Shown here in pieces: positions 35,002 to 44,204 of a DNA stretch of 64,000 nt. The translations under genes and the position numbers were made by a program. Source of the DNA: Bradyrhizobium commune. GTDB taxonomy: Bacteria; Pseudomonadota; Alphaproteobacteria; Rhizobiales; Xanthobacteraceae. Each line of letters begins with the position of its first letter. Position 1 is the stretch's first letter. The stretch is from positions 6,076,001 to 6,140,000 of the forward strand of contig NZ_CP061379.1 in assembly GCF_015624505.1 (NCBI RefSeq). Reading direction: 5' to 3'. The notes beneath the pieces are model-generated. The model ran no database searches. It saw nothing but the letters and a program-made list of their open reading frames with translations, and was not told the origin of the DNA.

Positions 35002-35685
35002 GTGAGCGGTGGCAAAAGAATGCGCAAACCGGCCGCCGCAAAGCCGGTCAGGAAGGTGAAGGCCAAAGCGAAGGCTATCACCAACAAGGCCATCATCAAG
35101 CCGGCCGAGCCTGCAATGGACGTCGCGGTCGGCCGCCGCATCCGCGATCTCAGGCGTGTCAGGCAGTTCTCGCTCGAAACCGTCGCCGCACGCACGGGGC
35201 TTTCGATCGGCTTCCTCAGCCAGATCGAGCGCGGCCTGTCGTCGCCCTCGCTGCGCGTGCTGGCAACGCTCGCTGACGTGCTTGGCGTCGGCATCGCGGC
35301 GCTGTTCGGGGCAAGCCCGAGCAGCGATGGCGCATCCGATCAGGTGGTGACGCGCGGATTGCAACGACCCGAGCTCAAACTTTGGCGCACCGGCGTCTCG
35401 AAACAATTGCTGAGTCCGGCGAGCGCCGACAACAAGCTGAACCTGTTCCTGGTGCATCTGGAGCCCGGCGGCTCGACGGGCGACGAGCTCTACACCCATG
35501 ACGGCGAAGAGGCCGGCCTGGTGCTCGAGGGCGAGATGATGCTGACGGTGGACAGCGAGACCTGGTCGCTGAAAACCGGCGACAGCTTTCGCTTTGCGAG
35601 CCGAAGGCCGCACCGGTTTTCAAATCCGGCGGATGATTCGAAGGCCGTGGTGCTGTGGGTGAATTGCGTGACGGGGGCGGGGTAG
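35002..35685 (+). CDS. XRE-family regulator with C-terminal cupin domain
   Basis: 227 residues from a GTG. A lysine/alanine-rich N-terminal tail of about 40 residues precedes the helix-turn-helix (LETVAARTGLSIGFLSQIERGLSSPSLRVLATLADVLG). The C-terminal half is a small-molecule-sensing cupin (HLEPGGSTGDELYTHDGEEAGLVLEGEM, FASRRPHRFSNP). It is divergent from the amino acid transporter operon and is the probable regulator of it. A shorter start at an in-frame ATG (35020) is possible. Confidence 0.9.
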   Translation: MSGGKRMRKPAAAKPVRKVKAKAKAITNKAIIKPAEPAMDVAVGRRIRDLRRVRQFSLETVAARTGLSIGFLSQIERGLSSPSLRVLATLADVLGVGIAALFGASPSSDGASDQVVTRGLQRPELKLWRTGVSKQLLSPASADNKLNLFLVHLEPGGSTGDELYTHDGEEAGLVLEGEMMLTVDSETWSLKTGDSFRFASRRPHRFSNPADDSKAVVLWVNCVTGAG

Positions 35686-35744
35686 CTTTCCGGCCTCACA
35701 CCACGAGCACAACTCCAACCCCGTCATTGCGAGCGGGTGGATTC

Positions 35745-37010
35745 TCACCCGAACCGGTGTTGATACCGATCCACCGTCAGCGCGCCGACATCGATGTCCG
35801 GCTTCTTGCCCGACAGCATGTCCGCGAGCACGCGCCCCGAACCGCAGGACATGGTCCAGCCGAGCGTGCCGTGCCCGGTATTGAGGTGGAGGTTGGCGTA
35901 CCTGGTCGGGCCGATCACGGGCGGGCCGTCCGGCGTCATCGGGCGCAGGCCGCTCCAGAACGTCGCCTCGGCAAGATCGCCGCCGCGCGGGAACAGATCC
36001 GTCAGGGAATGATCGAGCGTGGCGCGGCGGGCGTCGTAGAGCTTGGTCGAGAAGCCTGAAATCTCGGCGGTGCCGCCGACGCGGATGCGATTGCCCAGGC
36101 GCGTGATCGCGACCTTGTAGCTCTCGTCCATCACGGTGGATTCCGGCGCGCCGGAGGCGTCCTTGATCGGCACCGTGATCGAATAGCCCTTCACGGGATA
36201 GACCGGCAGTGAAATGCCGAGCGGCGCGACCAGCCGCGACGACCAGCTTCCGAGCGCAAGCACGTAGCTGTCGGCCTGCAACAGGCCGGCACTGGTCGCC
36301 ACACCAGTGACACGCGACGCATCCGTCACGATGCCGTTAATGCCGGTGTTGAACATGAAGCGCACACCGAGCGCTTCGGCATGCTTGGCCAGCGCCTGGG
36401 TGAACATGTGGCAGTCGCCGGTCTCGTCCTGCGGCAGCCGAAGGCCGCCGACGAATTTCTCCTTCACGCCGGCGAGCGCCGGCTCGACCGCGATGCAGCC
36501 CTCGCGGGTCAGCGTCTCGTAAGGCACGCCGTATTGCTTGAGCACGGCGATGTCTTCGCCGGTGCCGTCGAGCTGGGCCTGGTAGCGGAACAGCTGAAGC
36601 GTGCCCTGCGAGCGTTCGTCATACTGAATGCCGATGTCGCGGCGCAGATCGCGCAGGCAATCGCGGCTGTATTCCGCGATCGGGATCATGCGGCTCTTGT
36701 TGACCGCGTAGCGCGCACTGGTGCAGTTGCGCAGCATTTTTGTGAGCCAGACCCACATCACCGGATCGAGCTTCGGCCGGATCACCAGCGGGCCGTGCTT
36801 CATCAGAAGCCATTTGATCGCCTTGACCGGCACGCCGGGGCCGGCCCAGGGCGACGAATAGCCGGGCGATACCTCGCCGGCATTGGCAAAAGACGTCTCC
36901 AGCGCCGGCGCAGGCTGACGGTCGACGACCGTCACCTCGTGACCGGCGCGGGCGAGGTAGTAGGCAGTGGTGACACCAATGACACCGCTGCCGAGGATCA
37001 GAACTTTCAC
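35745..37010 (-). CDS. dadA: D-amino acid dehydrogenase
   Basis: 421 residues from a GTG. The FAD-binding motif [24 protein letters not shown] opens the protein, and the family's [13 protein letters not shown] and [10 protein letters not shown] segments are present. DadA oxidises D-amino acids to 2-oxo acids and ammonia and feeds electrons to the respiratory chain from the inner face of the membrane. It is transcribed leftwards 71 bases after the omega-aminotransferase gene, with which it likely forms an amine and amino acid catabolic unit. Confidence 0.9.
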   Translation of the reverse strand: MKVLILGSGVIGVTTAYYLARAGHEVTVVDRQPAPALETSFANAGEVSPGYSSPWAGPGVPVKAIKWLLMKHGPLVIRPKLDPVMWVWLTKMLRNCTSARYAVNKSRMIPIAEYSRDCLRDLRRDIGIQYDERSQGTLQLFRYQAQLDGTGEDIAVLKQYGVPYETLTREGCIAVEPALAGVKEKFVGGLRLPQDETGDCHMFTQALAKHAEALGVRFMFNTGINGIVTDASRVTGVATSAGLLQADSYVLALGSWSSRLVAPLGISLPVYPVKGYSITVPIKDASGAPESTVMDESYKVAITRLGNRIRVGGTAEISGFSTKLYDARRATLDHSLTDLFPRGGDLAEATFWSGLRPMTPDGPPVIGPTRYANLHLNTGHGTLGWTMSCGSGRVLADMLSGKKPDIDVGALTVDRYQHRFG

Positions 37011-37080
37011 GCTACCTCAAACTCCCGCGGCATCACGCCCGCCGCTGCAAGAAACACTTTCGCAACGGCGAGAGCAATTA

Positions 37081-38409
37081 TCAGGCCACCCGCTTGATGG
37101 CGTCGCCCAGGATCGACACGATGTCGTCGATGTGGCTCTTCTCGACGATGAGCGGCGGCGACAGCGCGAAGCTGTCGCCGCTCATGCGGAAGTACAGCCC
37201 GCGACTGAAGCAGTCGACCATGACGTCGTAGCCGCGCGCACCGACCGTGCCGTCGCGCGGCGACAGCTCGACCGCGCCCATCAGGCCGCAATTGCGGATG
37301 TCGACGACGTTGGGCAGACCTTTCAACGAGTGCAGCGCATCGCGCCAGTATTCGGCGATCGACGCGCCGCGCGTGAGCAGGCCTTCGTCCTTGTAGATGT
37401 CGAGCGTCGCGATACCGGCAGCGCAGGCGGTCGGATGCGCCGAATAGGTGTAACCGTGGAACAGCTCCATCTGATTCTCGGGGCCAACCATCATGCCGTC
37501 GTGAATCTTGCGGCTCGCGAACACCGCGCCGCAGGGAATGGTGCCGTTGGTGATGCCCTTGGCGGTCGTCATCAGGTCGGGCGTGACGCCGAAGAAGTCG
37601 GCGGCGAACGGCGTGCCGAGGCGGCCGAAGCCGGTGATGACCTCGTCGAAGATCAGCAGGATGCCATGCTTGTCGCAGATCTCGCGCAGGCGGTTGAGAT
37701 AGCCCTTCGGCGGCGGCAGCACCGCGGTCGAGCCCGGCACCGGCTCGACGATCACGGCGGCGATCGTCTCGGCGCCGTGCAGGGCCACCAGACGCTCGAG
37801 ATCGTCGGCGAGCTCGGCGCCATGCTCGGGCTGATCCTTGGCGAAGGCGTTGCGGGTGAGATCATGTGTGTGGCGGATGTGATCGACGCCCGGCAGCAGG
37901 GTGGCGAAGGCACGGCGGTTGGCGACCATGCCGCCGACCGAGGTACCGCCAAAGCCGACGCCATGATAACCGCGCTCGCGGCCGATCAGGCGGGTGCGGC
38001 TCGCCTGGCCGTTGGCGCGGTGATAGGCGAGCGCGATCTTCAGCGCGGTGTCGACCGATTCAGAGCCGGAGTTGGTGAAGAAGATGCGATCGAGGCCCTT
38101 CGGCGCGATCTCGGCAAGACGCTCGGCAAAGTCGAAAGCCAGCGGGTGGCCCATCTGGAACGAGGGCGCGAAGTCCAGCGTCATCAGCTGCCGCTCGACC
38201 GCAGCCGCGATCTGCTTGCGGCCGTGACCGGCGTTGACGCACCAGAGACCGGCGGAGCCGTCGATTACCTTGCGGCCGTCGACGGTGGTGTAGTGCATGC
38301 CCTCGGCCGAGGAGAACAGGCGTGGCGCCTTCTTGAACTGACGGTTGGCTGTGAACGGCATCCAGAACGAATCGGTCTTGATAGTGTTCGGAATCTGATG
38401 AAGGGTCAC
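37081..38409 (-). CDS. Class III aminotransferase (omega-amino acid:pyruvate type)
   Basis: 442 residues from a GTG that has an AAGGAG ribosome site 8 bases upstream; the open frame to 38547 has none. PLP-binding features are intact: NSGSESVDTALKIA, LIFDEVITGFGR with Asp255, and the Schiff-base Lys284 in TTAKGITNG. The N-terminus (TDSFWMPFTANRQFKKAPR) and the GYHGVGFGGTSVGG loop match beta-alanine/omega-amino acid:pyruvate aminotransferases. The divergent PuuR-like regulator probably controls it. Confidence 0.9.
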   Translation of the reverse strand: MTLHQIPNTIKTDSFWMPFTANRQFKKAPRLFSSAEGMHYTTVDGRKVIDGSAGLWCVNAGHGRKQIAAAVERQLMTLDFAPSFQMGHPLAFDFAERLAEIAPKGLDRIFFTNSGSESVDTALKIALAYHRANGQASRTRLIGRERGYHGVGFGGTSVGGMVANRRAFATLLPGVDHIRHTHDLTRNAFAKDQPEHGAELADDLERLVALHGAETIAAVIVEPVPGSTAVLPPPKGYLNRLREICDKHGILLIFDEVITGFGRLGTPFAADFFGVTPDLMTTAKGITNGTIPCGAVFASRKIHDGMMVGPENQMELFHGYTYSAHPTACAAGIATLDIYKDEGLLTRGASIAEYWRDALHSLKGLPNVVDIRNCGLMGAVELSPRDGTVGARGYDVMVDCFSRGLYFRMSGDSFALSPPLIVEKSHIDDIVSILGDAIKRVA

Positions 38410-38558
38410 GGGCCACGCTCCTTTGCTGACCGCATAGCAGAGCCACGGCTTCAGAGGCGCAACAAGTCCTTTTCTGGTGATCTGCAAGCCATTGATTCGA
38501 CTGGGGCTGCTGGTCCATATTTGCGCGATCCGCAACACCTGCAACACGGACTTTGGGC

Positions 38559-39107
38559 ATGAGCGTCGACATCGGTGGACGGCTGCGATTCATCCGGGCC
38601 CGCCACAAGCTGTCGCAGCGCGAGCTCGCCAAGCGCGCCGGCGTCACCAATTCGACGATTTCGCTGATCGAATCCAACCAGATGAACCCGTCGGTGGGCG
38701 CACTCAAGCGCATCCTCGACGGCATCCCGATGGGGCTCGCCGAATTCTTCGCGCTGGAGCCGGAGAGCCGGCGCAAGATCTTCTACCGCGCGGAGGAGCT
38801 GACCGAGGTCGGCAAGAAGCCGATCTCGTACCGCCAGATCGGCGACAATCTGTTCGGTCGCAGCCTGCAGATCCTCAAGGAACGTTACGAACCCGGCAGC
38901 GACACCGGACGCGTTCACCTGGTCCATGACGGCGAGGAAGGCGGCATCGTGATCTCCGGCAAGCTCGAAGTCACCGTCGAGGACGAGCGGCGCATCCTCA
39001 ATCCCGGCGATGCCTATTATTTCGAGAGCCGCCGGCCGCATCGCTTTCGCTGTGTCGGCGGCAAGCCGTGCGAGGTGATCTCGGCGTGTACGCCGCCGAC
39101 GTTTTGA
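38559..39107 (+). CDS. XRE-cupin regulator (PuuR-like)
   Basis: 182 residues. The helix-turn-helix is near the start (LSQRELAKRAGVTNSTISLIESNQMNPSVGALKRILDGI) and the cupin ends the protein (VHDGEEGGIVISGKLEVTVED, YYFESRRPHRF). This short form matches PuuR, the repressor of putrescine use. An in-frame TTG at 38553 is an alternative start. It is divergent from the omega-aminotransferase across about 150 bases and is its probable regulator. Confidence 0.88.
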   Translation: MSVDIGGRLRFIRARHKLSQRELAKRAGVTNSTISLIESNQMNPSVGALKRILDGIPMGLAEFFALEPESRRKIFYRAEELTEVGKKPISYRQIGDNLFGRSLQILKERYEPGSDTGRVHLVHDGEEGGIVISGKLEVTVEDERRILNPGDAYYFESRRPHRFRCVGGKPCEVISACTPPTF

Positions 39108-39251
39108 AGCGCATAGAGGACATCCGGACTCTTACGGAGCCCCGGTGTCTTACGGAGCTTGAGCCATCTCAATTTCCGCGAGCCAGGCCGCTATAGGTTG
39201 CGAGCCGCAGCCGAGAGACATTCCGGCGCCGCTTCATAACTGGGCTCGCAG

Positions 39252-39404
39252 ATGAAGATCACGCTCGCCAATGCAGAGGCTGCGCTCGATGAAGTGCAGC
39301 GCGACACCGATAAGCTCCATTCGCAGGAGCTGCGAAAGGCTATTTGCGAATACATCGAGACGCAGCGGCAAGCGCTCAAGGCGCTCCGCAGGAAGCTGCA
39401 TTAG
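39252..39404 (+). CDS. Small hypothetical protein (50 aa)
   Basis: A complete 50-residue frame starting MKITLANAEAALDEVQRD and ending RRKLH. It is almost wholly helical in propensity with alternating charged and leucine/alanine positions, suggesting a short coiled coil. A weak GGGCTCGCAG precedes the ATG. It stands alone between the PuuR-like gene and the molybdenum hydroxylase operon. No family is recognised. Confidence 0.5.
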   Translation: MKITLANAEAALDEVQRDTDKLHSQELRKAICEYIETQRQALKALRRKLH

Positions 39405-39444
39405 CAGTACACGGCGGAGCGAGAAGACCCGCCCCGCCTTTACC

Positions 39445-41706
39445 TCAGAGCCCCGTCAGCAGCTCCTCGATCCGGATCGGGAAACGTCGGACGCGCACGC
39501 CGGTCGCATGCCAGACGGCATTGGCGACCGCGCCGGCGCTCCCGGTGATGCCGATCTCGCCGACGCCCTTGATGCCGAGCGCATTGACATGCGGGTCGTG
39601 CTCCTCGACCGTGATCACGTCGAGCGGCGGCACGTCGGCATTCACCGGGATATGGTACTCGCCGAGATTGGCATTCATGATCCGGCCACTGCGCCGGTCG
39701 GTGATGGCCTCCTCGTGCAGCGCAAAGGACAGGCCCCAGATCATGCCGCCGAACAGCTGGCTCTTCACCAGATGCGGATTGACGATGCGCCCGGCCGCGA
39801 AGGCACCGACCATGCGAGTGGCCCGGATCTGGCCGAGCTCGGGATCGACCTTCACTTCCGCGAACACCACGCCATGGGCGTGCATCGCGTATTCTTCCAT
39901 CGCCGCAGGGTTCGGCGCGCCGGTTCCGCTCGCCTCGACCTCGGCGACGCCGGCGCGCGCGAGGATCTCGGCGTAGCTCTCGCCGCGGCTCTCGTCGTCG
40001 CGCCGGATCAACCTGCCATCGCGCGCGATCACGCCGGCATTGCCGGCGCCGAACAGCGGCGAACGCTCGTCGTTGGTAGCGAGATCGGCGAGCTTTGCGA
40101 CCACAGCTGCGCCGGCGCTGTGGATCGCGGCGCCAGCCGTGGCCGTATGCGCCGAGCCGCCGGCGATGCCGGCATCGGGCAGATCGGAGCTGCCGGCTTT
40201 GAATTCGACGCGGTCGATATCGAGGCCGAGTTCGTCAGCCGCGATCTGGGCGAGCGCGGTCCAGGCGCCCTGCCCCATGTCATGTGCACCGATTTCCATC
40301 GCGCCGGAGCCATCGCGGCGTATCACCGCGCGCGCCTGCGCCTGGAACATCAGCGCCGGGAAGGTCGCAGTACCCACGCCCCAGCCGACCAGCAAACCAT
40401 TATCGTCGCGCATCTGCCGCGGCTGAAGCGAACGTTTTGACCAGCCAAAGCGGGCCGCGCCCTGCTCGTAACAGGCGCGCAGCGCCTTCGACGAGAACGG
40501 TTTTCCCGTGATCGGCTCGACCTCGGCGTAGTTCTTCAGCCGAAAGGCGAGCGGGTCGATGCCGCAGACCCACGCCATCTCGTCGATCGCGCTCTCCAGC
40601 GCAATCGAACCGGTCGCTTCGCCCGGAGCGCGCATGAACAGCGGCGTGCCGGTGTTGACCCGCACGGCATCGTGCGAGGTGCGGATCGCCGGGCTCGCAT
40701 AGAGCGTGTGCGAAGCGTCCGCGGCGGGTTCGTAGAAATCGTCGAACGTGCTCGACACGGTTCTGGCGTGGTGATCGAGCGCGGTCAGACGCCCCTCACC
40801 GTCGGCACCGATGCGCAAGCGCTGACGCGTCGGCGCGCGATGGCCGACCGGGCCGTACATCTGCTCACGCCGCAGCACCAGCTTGACCGGCTTGCCGACC
40901 AGCTTTGCGGCCATCAGGCCGAGCACGGGAGGACCGGCCATCAGTCCCTTCGAGCCAAAGCCGCCGCCAAGGAACGGGCTGCGAATGTGGATCTTGTCGG
41001 GCGCGATGCCGAACAGCTCGGCGATGCGGCCAAGCGAGAGCATCAAGCCCTGGGTCGGCATGTCGACCGAGAGGTTGTCGCCGTCCCAGCTGGCCACGAT
41101 CGCGTGCGGCTCCATCGCGTTGTGATATTGCGGGGGCGTCTCATAGATCGCGTCGATCTGCTTCTCGGCAGACGCAAGGCCCGCCTCGACATCACCGCGG
41201 TGATTTTCCGTGGGATTGCCGACGCCGACGACCGGCGGCACGAAACTGTCGCCGGCATCGAGTCCGATGAGCGCAGGCAACGTCTCATAGCGCGGCGCCA
41301 GCAGCACCGCGCCCTCCGTCGCCGCCTCGAGCGTCTCGGCGATTACGACCGCGATCGGCTGGTTGGCGTAGCGGACCTCGTTGCTCTGCAACACCTCCAT
41401 CCGGAACACGAAGGGATTGGTCTTGATTTCGGGGTCGATCGCGAGTTGAGGCTTGTGATCCGGCGTCATGACATCGACCACGCCGGGATGGCGCTTGGCG
41501 GCAGCGACATCGAGCGAGGTGACGCGGCCATGTGCGATGCTGGACACAGCCATCACCGCAAACAGCATGCCGGGTGGATGATTGTCGGCGGCGTAAGTCG
41601 CCTGCCCCTTGACCTTGAGCACGCCGTCGCGGCGGGTCAGCGGTTGGCCGATGTTCGAGCCATGACGCAGATGGGCGGGAGCGCTGGTGAGATTGAGCTC
41701 AGGCAT
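39445..41706 (-). CDS. Molybdenum hydroxylase large subunit (xanthine dehydrogenase family, PaoC-like)
   Basis: About 753 residues carrying the molybdopterin-cytosine-dinucleotide site. Family motifs include the first-domain DRRDGVLKVKGQATYAAD-like opening, PSPFLGGGFGSKG-type substrate channel segment, and the catalytic-Glu region KGVGEIGITGSAGAVANAV near the C-terminus. It oxidises an aldehyde or N-heterocycle with water as oxygen donor. Its ATG overlaps the stop of the FAD subunit by 8 bases (ATGCCTGA). Partner genes give the complete S-M-L set. Note that the first motif reads RRDGVLKVKG in the protein. Confidence 0.92.
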   Translation of the reverse strand: MPELNLTSAPAHLRHGSNIGQPLTRRDGVLKVKGQATYAADNHPPGMLFAVMAVSSIAHGRVTSLDVAAAKRHPGVVDVMTPDHKPQLAIDPEIKTNPFVFRMEVLQSNEVRYANQPIAVVIAETLEAATEGAVLLAPRYETLPALIGLDAGDSFVPPVVGVGNPTENHRGDVEAGLASAEKQIDAIYETPPQYHNAMEPHAIVASWDGDNLSVDMPTQGLMLSLGRIAELFGIAPDKIHIRSPFLGGGFGSKGLMAGPPVLGLMAAKLVGKPVKLVLRREQMYGPVGHRAPTRQRLRIGADGEGRLTALDHHARTVSSTFDDFYEPAADASHTLYASPAIRTSHDAVRVNTGTPLFMRAPGEATGSIALESAIDEMAWVCGIDPLAFRLKNYAEVEPITGKPFSSKALRACYEQGAARFGWSKRSLQPRQMRDDNGLLVGWGVGTATFPALMFQAQARAVIRRDGSGAMEIGAHDMGQGAWTALAQIAADELGLDIDRVEFKAGSSDLPDAGIAGGSAHTATAGAAIHSAGAAVVAKLADLATNDERSPLFGAGNAGVIARDGRLIRRDDESRGESYAEILARAGVAEVEASGTGAPNPAAMEEYAMHAHGVVFAEVKVDPELGQIRATRMVGAFAAGRIVNPHLVKSQLFGGMIWGLSFALHEEAITDRRSGRIMNANLGEYHIPVNADVPPLDVITVEEHDPHVNALGIKGVGEIGITGSAGAVANAVWHATGVRVRRFPIRIEELLTGL

Positions 41707-42754
41707 GGATGGCTCCGGATGTGGAGGCAAAGGGTGAAGCCGGCAGCGCCGGCAGGCGCGCAGGCGTACCGGCTGCGGCCAGCGTCAGCGCGCGCACGAC
41801 GATGCGGCGCGCGAGCTCGATCTTGAAGGCATTGTCACCGGACGGTTTTGCGTCGGTGAGTGCGCGCCAGGCGGCTTCCTGAAAAGCGTCCGCCGTCGGC
41901 GCGGCACCCCTGAGAACGTCTTCCGCTGCGCGGGCGCGCCATGGTTTTGCGGCGACGCCGCCGAGTGCAAGCCGGGCCTCGCTGATCTTGCCGTTCTCAA
42001 TGCGCAACGCGGCTGCGGCCGCGGCCACCGCAAATGCATAGGAGGTGCGCTCGCGAACCTTGAGATAGCGCGCATGCGCGGCGAAGCCACTGGCCGCGGG
42101 AGGCAGACGCACCGCGACGACGAGGTCACCGGCTTCGAGCGCAGACTCGCGCCCGGGCGTGTCACCCGGCAGCCGGTGCAGATCATCGAGCGCGATCTCG
42201 CGCCGGCCGCTCTTGCCCTCGATCTCGACGACGGCATCGAGCGCGACCAGCGGCACGCAGAAGTCGGACGGATGCGTCGCGATGCAGCTCTCGCTCCAGC
42301 CGAGCACGGCGTGGGTGCGGTTCTCGCCGCCACGGGCGTCGCAGCCGCTGCCGGTCTCGCGCTTGTTGCAGCGGCTCGCGGTGTCGTAGAAATACGCACA
42401 GCGCGTCCGTTGCAGGAGATTGCCGCCGACGGTCGCGGCATTGCGCAGTTGCGCGGAGGCACCAGAAAGCAGCGCCTCGGCCACGGCAGGATAGGATTTG
42501 GCAAACTCGGCGTCGTGCGCGAGATCGGCATTACTCACGAGCGCGCCGATGCGAACGCTCCCGTCGGCAAGAGTCTCGATTCCGTCGAGACCATCGAGAT
42601 GCGTGAGATCGACCAGGCGATCCGGCCGGCTGGCGCCGCCCTTCATCAGATCGAGCAGATTGGTGCCGGCGGCGAGATAGACCGCACCCGGCTGGGCTGC
42701 GGCAGCGACGGCCTCGGCGACAGTCGCGGGCCTGACATAGTCGAACTGTTTCAT
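41699..42754 (-). CDS. Molybdenum hydroxylase FAD subunit with extra iron-sulfur cysteines (PaoB-like)
   Basis: 351 residues of the CO-dehydrogenase medium-subunit fold with FAD-binding AAGTNLLDLMKGG and LRNAATVGGNLLQR. A cysteine-rich insert (Cys119, Cys129, Cys138, in the context CNKRETGSGC) matches the [4Fe-4S]-binding loop known from the periplasmic aldehyde oxidoreductase PaoB and 4-hydroxybenzoyl-CoA reductase. This argues for a PaoABC-type enzyme. Start at 42754 overlaps the small-subunit stop by 4 bases; the longer frame was rejected. Confidence 0.9.
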   Translation of the reverse strand: MKQFDYVRPATVAEAVAAAAQPGAVYLAAGTNLLDLMKGGASRPDRLVDLTHLDGLDGIETLADGSVRIGALVSNADLAHDAEFAKSYPAVAEALLSGASAQLRNAATVGGNLLQRTRCAYFYDTASRCNKRETGSGCDARGGENRTHAVLGWSESCIATHPSDFCVPLVALDAVVEIEGKSGRREIALDDLHRLPGDTPGRESALEAGDLVVAVRLPPAASGFAAHARYLKVRERTSYAFAVAAAAAALRIENGKISEARLALGGVAAKPWRARAAEDVLRGAAPTADAFQEAAWRALTDAKPSGDNAFKIELARRIVVRALTLAAAGTPARLPALPASPFASTSGAIHA

Positions 42755-43248
42755 GCGGAGCGCCTCTGGCTGGCTTCGTCGGCACCGGCTTGCGCCTCGA
42801 GCACGGCATCGACGATGCCGGCATAGGCGCCGCAGCGGCAGAGATTGCCGCTCATGCATTCGCGGATGCGCTCGGGGTCATTGCCGGCCTGACCTTCGCG
42901 CATCATGCCGATCGCGCTCATGATCTGGCCGGGCGTGCAGAAGCCGCACTGGAAGCCGTCATGGGCGATGAAGGCAGCCTGGACAGGATGAAGCTGATCG
43001 CCGCGCGCGACGCCTTCGATGGTGAGGATGTCGGCGCCGTCATGGCTGATGGCGAGCGCGAGGCAGGAATTGATGCGCTTGCCGTCGACGAGAATGGTGC
43101 AGGCCCCGCATTGGCCGCGGTCGCATCCCTTCTTGGTTCCGGTGAGATGGAGGCGCTCACGCAGGAGATCGAGCAGCGTGACGCGCGGATCGTCGAGGAC
43201 GAAGTCGCGCCGCTCACCGTTCACGGTGAGGCTGATGGAGTGGTTCAT
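42751..43248 (-). CDS. Molybdenum hydroxylase 2Fe-2S subunit (PaoA-like)
   Basis: 165 residues with two [2Fe-2S] clusters: a plant-type site (Cys42, Cys47, Cys50, Cys62) and a C-x2-C...C-x-C site (Cys101, Cys104, Cys137, Cys139). No signal peptide is visible, unlike E. coli PaoA, so the complex is probably cytoplasmic. First gene of the leftward operon, divergent from the TetR regulator across about 250 bases. Confidence 0.93.
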   Translation of the reverse strand: MNHSISLTVNGERRDFVLDDPRVTLLDLLRERLHLTGTKKGCDRGQCGACTILVDGKRINSCLALAISHDGADILTIEGVARGDQLHPVQAAFIAHDGFQCGFCTPGQIMSAIGMMREGQAGNDPERIRECMSGNLCRCGAYAGIVDAVLEAQAGADEASQRRSA

Positions 43249-43359
43249 ACAAGGCTCCGATCAGATATGGACATGAGTCATCGCGCAGCGCGCCATCGCC
43301 ATGGCCGCCGTCGACATGCGCTGACCAGGCGGAACCGGGCCAACGTCTCAACGAAGATA

Positions 43360-43374
43360 CGGAGGTACCCTCCG
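43360..43374. promoter_or_regulatory. Inverted repeat, candidate TetR operator
   Basis: CGGAGG (43360-43365) and CCTCCG (43369-43374) are perfect 6-bp arms around TAC, in the divergent region between the molybdenum hydroxylase operon and the TetR gene. TetR-family sites are usually such short-spacer palindromes. The rest of the 250-base gap shows no gene. Confidence 0.45.
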
Positions 43375-43500
43375 CTTAACAAGGGCCGCCGAAAAATATT
43401 TGGAATTCGTCAAAAGCCCGTGCGCAGACAACGCGGTGCAGCCAGCCAAGGGTTCAGTGCAAGGGTTCAATCTAACCAATTCGTGATCTACATTGCCGGG

Positions 43501-44139
43501 ATGGACGACCACACCGACCAGATCCGAAAGCCCCGCGCCGATGCCGTGCGCAATCGCGAGCGCGTGCTCGAAGCAGCCAGGGCCGTGTTCAACGCGGGTG
43601 GCCCGGAGGCGAGCCTGGAAGCCGTGGCAAAACGCGCCGGTGTCGGCATCGGAACGCTCTATCGACATTTTCCCGCGCGCGAGGACCTCTATGAGGCGGT
43701 GTACCGGCGCGAGGTCGAGCAGCTCAGCGTGCTTGCCGAGCAACTGAAGACCGCCAAGGATCCGGTCGACGCGCTGCGGCGCTGGCTACGATCCGCGGTC
43801 GAATTCGTTGCCACGAAAAAGGGCATGTCGGCCGCACTGGCGCTGACATTCCAGAGCTCGTCGGAACTCGCGGCGTTCTCGATGGATCGGCTGACCAAGG
43901 CGATCGGGACACTGCTCGATCGCGCGGTCGCGGCCGGTCAGATGCGCGCCGATGTCAGTCCGGATGATCTGCTCAGGGCGCTGATCGGCATGTGCTACAT
44001 GCACGACCAGCCGGGCTGGCAACGCTCGGTGCTGCGCATGCTCGACGTGTTCGTCGACGGTTTGCGCGTTCAGCCTGACGTCAAGGCCAAGGCGCGCACG
44101 GCCAAGCCGGCGAAGCCAGCGGTGAAACAAAAGCGATAG
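43501..44139 (+). CDS. TetR/AcrR-family transcriptional regulator
   Basis: 212 residues. The N-terminal HTH is clear (RERVLEAARAVFNAGGPEASLEAVAKRAGVGIGTLYRHFPAREDLYEAVY), followed by a helical ligand domain and a lysine/alanine tail. The ATG at 43501 puts the HTH in the usual position; the open frame upstream runs antisense through the small subunit gene. Divergent from the molybdenum hydroxylase operon, which it probably represses until an aldehyde-like inducer appears. Confidence 0.9.
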   Translation: MDDHTDQIRKPRADAVRNRERVLEAARAVFNAGGPEASLEAVAKRAGVGIGTLYRHFPAREDLYEAVYRREVEQLSVLAEQLKTAKDPVDALRRWLRSAVEFVATKKGMSAALALTFQSSSELAAFSMDRLTKAIGTLLDRAVAAGQMRADVSPDDLLRALIGMCYMHDQPGWQRSVLRMLDVFVDGLRVQPDVKAKARTAKPAKPAVKQKR

Positions 44140-44204
44140 TGCGTCCGTATTTCACAGCGGCGTGCTAGGATCAGCATCGCCGGGATCTCAACGCGGAGCC
44201 TGAC

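Noticed and set aside
39130..39158. Two copies of TCTTACGGAGC with 18-base period
   Set aside because: Too short to distinguish from chance, and not placed at a clear regulatory position.
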